Positions 5,923 through 6,210 of a stretch of 6,210 bases of DNA are shown here, piece after piece. The notes below the pieces were generated by a model. That model was given only the letters and a program-made list of their open reading frames with translations. It ran no database searches and was not told the DNA's origin. Origin of the DNA: Christensenella sp. UBA941 (lineage in GTDB: Bacteria > Bacillota > Clostridia > Christensenellales > UBA941); the NCBI GenBank assembly GCA_002293365.1, contig DBDD01000313.1, positions 224-6,433 of the forward strand, read 5' to 3'. The translations under genes and the position numbers were made by a program. Numbering within the stretch: position 1 is the stretch's first letter; each line of letters starts with the position of its first letter.

Positions 5923-6210
5923 TTAACGCCTGACGCATTCCCCCGTACTATAGACCGTACTATAGATATCATACGCCGCCGCTACCCCCGCCGCGCCCTG
6001 TACGTTTGGGCGCGTATAGAAGTTCGCGACGCTCCACGAATAGCCGGGGGCTTCGATTGTACCGAAGCCTATGCCGTCCGGGCCTATCGTTACGAGCGTT
6101 GAATACTTGTCGTTCAGCGAAACTTGTACCTTTGCGCCGGGTAAGCCGCCGCTTGCGTTCGCGATTATCGTCTTGAAGGAGAACGTATCGCCGGTTTTTT
6201 GTACGTCGTA
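5923..6210 (-). CDS. C-terminal part of a probable secreted or surface protein, Ig-like segment (partial)
   Basis: An open minus-strand frame enters at the window edge and ends at TAA (5925-5923), giving the last 95 residues. It lacks a start here, so it is a 5'-truncated view of a longer gene. Residues 7-62 show the alternating pattern of a beta-sandwich Ig-like repeat: TGDTFSFKTII, then G-G-L-P-G-A-K-V-Q-V, then TIGPDGIGFGTIEAPG. This resembles extracellular Big/invasin-type modules. The tail (about 68-95) is Ala/Gly- and Tyr/Ser/Thr-rich and ends GECVRR; no LPXTG anchor or membrane helix is visible. Its tail carries an in-frame 12-base duplication. Function is not identifiable; periplasmic/extracellular location is inferred from composition only. 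Confidence 0.68.
   Translation of the reverse strand, partial: YDVQKTGDTFSFKTIIANASGGLPGAKVQVSLNDKYSTLVTIGPDGIGFGTIEAPGYSWSVANFYTRPNVQGAAGVAAAYDIYSTVYSTGECVRR
5943..5966. repeat. 2 x 12-bp exact tandem repeat inside a coding tail
   Basis: CCGTACTATAGA occurs twice with no gap (5943-5954 and 5955-5966). It keeps frame in the minus-strand gene, encoding adjacent YST units (YSTVYSTG). Confidence 0.85.

Noticed and set aside
5896..6102. 68-codon plus-strand frame opposite the surface-protein tail
   Set aside because: No Shine-Dalgarno and an Arg-rich shadow translation; the minus frame shows a coherent beta-sandwich pattern running to a stop.
1..6210. CRISPR array, tRNA, rRNA, insertion-sequence transposase or prophage genes
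   Set aside because: No regularly spaced repeats, cloverleaf-like sequences, rRNA segments or transposase/phage motifs were seen on either strand.

Overview
The window reads as ordinary bacterial chromosome, most likely from a Bacillota (Clostridia-like) genome. The evidence is strong GGAGG-type Shine-Dalgarno sites, a Gram-positive style HelD helicase, a membrane-free multidomain hybrid kinase of a kind common in Clostridia, TATAAT promoters and GC near one half. The lineage is inferred from style only; no rRNA or marker gene is present.

Layout. 1-90 holds a terminator-like hairpin and the leader of the first gene. 91-2169 (+) is a cytosolic hybrid histidine kinase (coiled coil, PAS, HisKA, HATPase, two receiver domains). 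Its stop codon directly abuts the stop of a convergent acyl carrier protein gene at 2170-2451 (-). 2452-2594 is a non-coding strip with three back-to-back perfect palindromes and a G/C-rich repeat-like motif. 2595-4844 (-) is a HelD-type RNA polymerase-associated helicase whose best-supported start is a non-canonical AUU codon. 4857-5576 (-) is a metallo-beta-lactamase-fold hydrolase, 12 bases upstream of helD, and probably the first gene of the same operon. 5627-5909 is a compact unit with the architecture of a type I toxin-antitoxin locus: a 26-residue hydrophobic peptide on +, a convergent short RNA on -, a shared bidirectional terminator, and near-identical inverted promoter/5' regions. 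5923-6210 (-) is the C-terminal end of a probable surface or secreted protein with an Ig-like segment, cut by the window edge.

The hydrolase and helicase are linked by tight spacing; the ACP may be a distal member of that transcription unit or separate. The kinase shows no cognate regulator in the window. The most notable items are the small toxin/antisense unit, the AUU start of helD and the palindrome cluster. No stretch longer than 300 bases lacks a gene.
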